DNA of 64,000 nt from Pelecanus crispus (taxonomy: Eukaryota; Chordata; Aves; Pelecaniformes; Pelecanidae). The stretch is from the NCBI RefSeq assembly GCF_030463565.1, contig NC_134654.1, positions 15,268,202 to 15,332,201 on the forward strand. Reading direction: 5' to 3'. Below the pieces are notes generated by a model. It did no database searches. It was not told the DNA's origin and was given only the letters and a program-made list of their open reading frames with translations. The position numbers and the translations under genes are program-made. Shown here in pieces: positions 43,601-64,000 of this stretch; the stretch's first letter is position 1; the number at the start of each line of letters is the position of its first letter.

Positions 43601-46339
43601 GAGGTATGAGGAGGCACCAGACACAGCCTTCCTACTTGTCCCTCCTGCAGTGCCAGGACAAAGCAGAGATTCAGAGAACAGATCTGTTTCTCAAGGCACT
43701 TTTACCCAGCGAGACAGACAATAATGTACTAAGGCAATGGGCATGAAATGGGTGAATGGACAAGTACGTTCACAAGAGCAGTGTGGATCCCCCTTCTGGA
43801 GTGTAGGTACAGCTGTTACAGTCACTCCCAAGTGAGTTCCCTGCATCCCTGTGTTCTTATCACACCTCTGGCAACTGAAGCCATGATTCTGCAGGTAGGA
43901 ATAGCAGCTACCTGCACTGTGACACAACTACTTGAAGAGGGTTGATGTTGTAACAAGCATATGCTCTCACAGATGGTCAAAAGCAGCAGAGTTAAGCCCA
44001 GGGTCAGGTACCAACAGCTAGATGATGTTAATTTGGTTGTTCTCTTCCTTTATTCCCTCCTTTCTTCCTTCCTCCCTCCCTCCCTCTCCCTTTCTCAATT
44101 TTTGCTCTTTTTCCATTACTTTCTCTCAGTCTCTCTCTCCCCACACCCCCTTCTTTCCCTCTCCCTCTCCCTCTCCCTCTCCCTCTTCTTCTCCCTCTCC
44201 CTCTCCCTCTTCCCCTTTTCTCTTGCTTTCTCTCTTTCACTTTCTGTCCTGCTCTTTATCCTTACCCCTCCCATTAATATTCCACTCTGATTCCGGGAAG
44301 TCTCCAGTCATGCTTTCCAGGATAGCCAGTGGCAAGGCCAGCCCAGTGCAATGTGTGGGACTTGTCTCCATTTCCCACACATGCAGTTTGAAGTAGATAA
44401 TCGGACCAAGATGTTGTCATTTAAGGAACCTGCAATGTTACTTTTCATCGGTTGAGCATTTAGGAACAAATTCTCAAGCCATAATTTCTTACAGGTGAGA
44501 GAAGAGCCCTAACATTTTCAAGTGCTTCAAGTGCATCACGCTTCTTCCACAGTCAGGCCAGGATGGTCATCGTAATATTGTCCAAGGGGAACAGGGATTT
44601 TAGGCGTCAAAATATGGTCCCCAAAGTTGTTGCGGCATTTGCCAGTCAGCAGGTTTATAAAGGTATCCACGGAGCTGGAAATACTTCTCCATGCTTTTAC
44701 TGAGCCACAGTTGCAACACACTGACTTTGGAACTAAGCTTTTGCATTTGGTATCATTCGTTTGTTTGTTCATTTAAAGAAATATGTGCTTTAGTACAAAC
44801 AAAATCCTTTTGCTTCCTTTCAAGGTGTGGAAACAAAGGTTTTGTCTGGAAAGAAAGAATCCCACCTATTTCTTGGGAGCATAGTGTGGGAAGGGAGAGA
44901 GGAGAGGGGTGGTTTCCCTTCTTTGGTGCCCAGATATTGCTGGCATTGATGCAGATTTCACAGCTTCACACATAAAGATGCTGTCTCTCAAGAGCATCAC
45001 TTACAGTGACACAAGAGTCAACACAGGGTGTCATCTTTTCCTTAAACATATTTAGCTGCTGCCCAGCGAAGTAATTCCATATTTAGGTATAACATGGGAG
45101 TTTTCCTTGGGTGTAAGCCTCAGCATGCCTGGGAGGAGGACCTCCTAATCCTGAGTGCTGTTGCTGCAAACACACTGACCACTGCAGTCAGTGCAAAAGG
45201 TTTCCTTCCTGTTGTCTCCTCCCCACCTCCCCTCCAACAGTTCCAGCTCCTTTCCCCAGCAACTTCACAGCTTCTTGAAGTACTCCCTGGAAATGTAGTG
45301 GTGTAGAGCTAGCCAGGAACCTCGAGGGACCTGTAAGTGTCCCAGTAGTGAGAGAGAGGCAAGTCTCCTTTACCATTCCTGACATCTGCTTGTAGAATCT
45401 GCCCTTAGCAGCTACACAATGCACCATGGTCCAGTGCTGCCAGAATGGCTGTTCCATATTTTAAGCTGCCGTGCTGCTTCCTGTGCAGGTAATTAGGCAG
45501 TTGCCTCTGTTAAACACCTATTCCAGCTAAATGAAGCACTAATGTTAGAGTCATCGTGATCTCCCAGTGGGTACAATGCTCTCTGCTTCAGGGTGGAGGC
45601 ACCAGTGGCATCCAGACTTGCCATCTGCTCAGACTGCACAGCCCCCTCATTCATGAGAATGCCTGGGGTCAGGAGCCATCTTTTCTGCCTTGAAGCATTT
45701 CCTCATGGTCAGCTTTTCCTCATTTTTGTCCTGCCCACACATTATGTTCTGATTTTAGTTGTTTGCATTGTTACCCCATGTGGGATGAAAAGAAAAGTCA
45801 TTTACTATTGGCTACTTCTTTCCACCCAGCATTCAGTTCACTTCTACAACAAAACCCATTAATTGCTGCAAAAGGCAGACAGGAAGCACTGGTTGGCAGT
45901 GTGGAGCTGCCATGTTTAGTGTTTCCCTATATTCTCAGAGTGTCAGGCTCGGAGGTTTCTTTCATGCTGTCATGTTCCCAGAGTTGTTCTCATTTCCAGT
46001 TTTAGATAATCAAAACCAGTTCCTTTTGATATGTATCCTTGTAAACCTTGTAAGACATTGGTTTACAATTTCTCTTCTTATAGAAAATAATTCTAACTTT
46101 AAATTACAATTCCATTGCTGGGAAACATGCACTACATTGTAATGTAGTGCAAAAAATGTTGTTTGCTCTGATGGCTGTAACTGTCACAGTAGCTGGAGTA
46201 GTACAGTTTCTGGATTTTACTCCAGAAAACAAATTGATTTCTGGAGCTTACGCCTGAAAATCAATTGTTTGAAAACAACCAAAACTTAAGTAACTGCAGA
46301 ATTGAATTCTAACAACCAAAAGCACTGCTTCTGCCGTGT
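34691..46339. other. Intergenic between MYH-B 3' end and the CR1 at 34 kb; no convincing gene
   Basis: About 11.6 kb. Holds a GC-richer block near 34,970-35,430, a pyrimidine-rich tract at 44,040-44,235, an A run near 41,548, and a protein-like minus-strand frame at 44,536-44,772. No RNA gene or recognised repeat otherwise. Confidence 0.5.
44040..44235 (+). repeat. Pyrimidine-rich (CTCCCT)n tract
   Basis: Nearly uninterrupted C/T run with CCCTCT and CCTT units. Such tracts can form triplex (H-DNA) structures, and the long frames read across it are composition artefacts. Confidence 0.9.
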
Positions 46340-63982
<17,643 letters not shown>

Positions 63983-64000
63983 CTGTGAAAGATGCAGAAA

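Noticed and set aside
43961..44396. Ser/Leu/Phe-rich frames across the pyrimidine tract
   Set aside because: Pure translation of CTCCCT repeats.

Overview
The window looks like avian nuclear DNA. It carries many CR1 LINE fragments with bird-type 3' ends (the repeated element ending in ATAGAATCAT-like units), no mammalian-type SINEs, and compact multi-exon genes. It spans part of a tandem cluster of sarcomeric (fast skeletal-type) myosin heavy chain (MYH) genes, all transcribed on the minus strand.

Layout, left to right: (1) 1-17,000 holds the 5' two thirds of one gene, called MYH-A here: TATA box, two non-coding 5' exons, start codon at 15,759, and coding exons 3-29 (first 1,329 codons). The rest lies beyond the left edge. 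(2) 17,000-46,340 is a 29 kb intergenic stretch with CR1 copies of several ages and orientations, a pair of related dispersed repeats, simple repeats, and one candidate small membrane-protein gene on the plus strand (17,641-17,910, poly(A) signal at 18,101), divergent from MYH-A. (3) 46,340-64,000 holds the 3' nine tenths of a second gene, MYH-B: exons 6-40, stop codon and poly(A) signal. Its exons 1-5 lie beyond the right edge. If the missing exons 3-5 match the lengths in MYH-A, MYH-B encodes 1,941 residues, normal for the family.

All exon boundaries were read from splice sites and reading frame. Every exon has the length expected for a vertebrate sarcomeric MYH; only exons 7 and 17, which encode surface loops 1 and 2, differ between the two genes. 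Both proteins are class II motor heavy chains: ATPase head with P-loop, switch I and switch II, converter and light-chain-binding neck, then a coiled-coil rod that packs into thick filaments. Having several tandem copies lets muscle use isoforms by stage or fibre type.

The most striking observation is that about 3.7-3.9 kb of MYH-A (2,342-6,198, intron 19 to exon 27) is nearly base-for-base identical to MYH-B (53,922-57,818), introns included. I found only two silent substitutions, both at one edge, one T-run difference and one 38-bp insertion. Flanking introns are unrelated. This indicates very recent interlocus gene conversion, or an assembly artefact that should be excluded. A smaller patch of the same kind occupies half of exon 16. 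MYH-B also appears to use three GC-AG introns (7, 14, 26).
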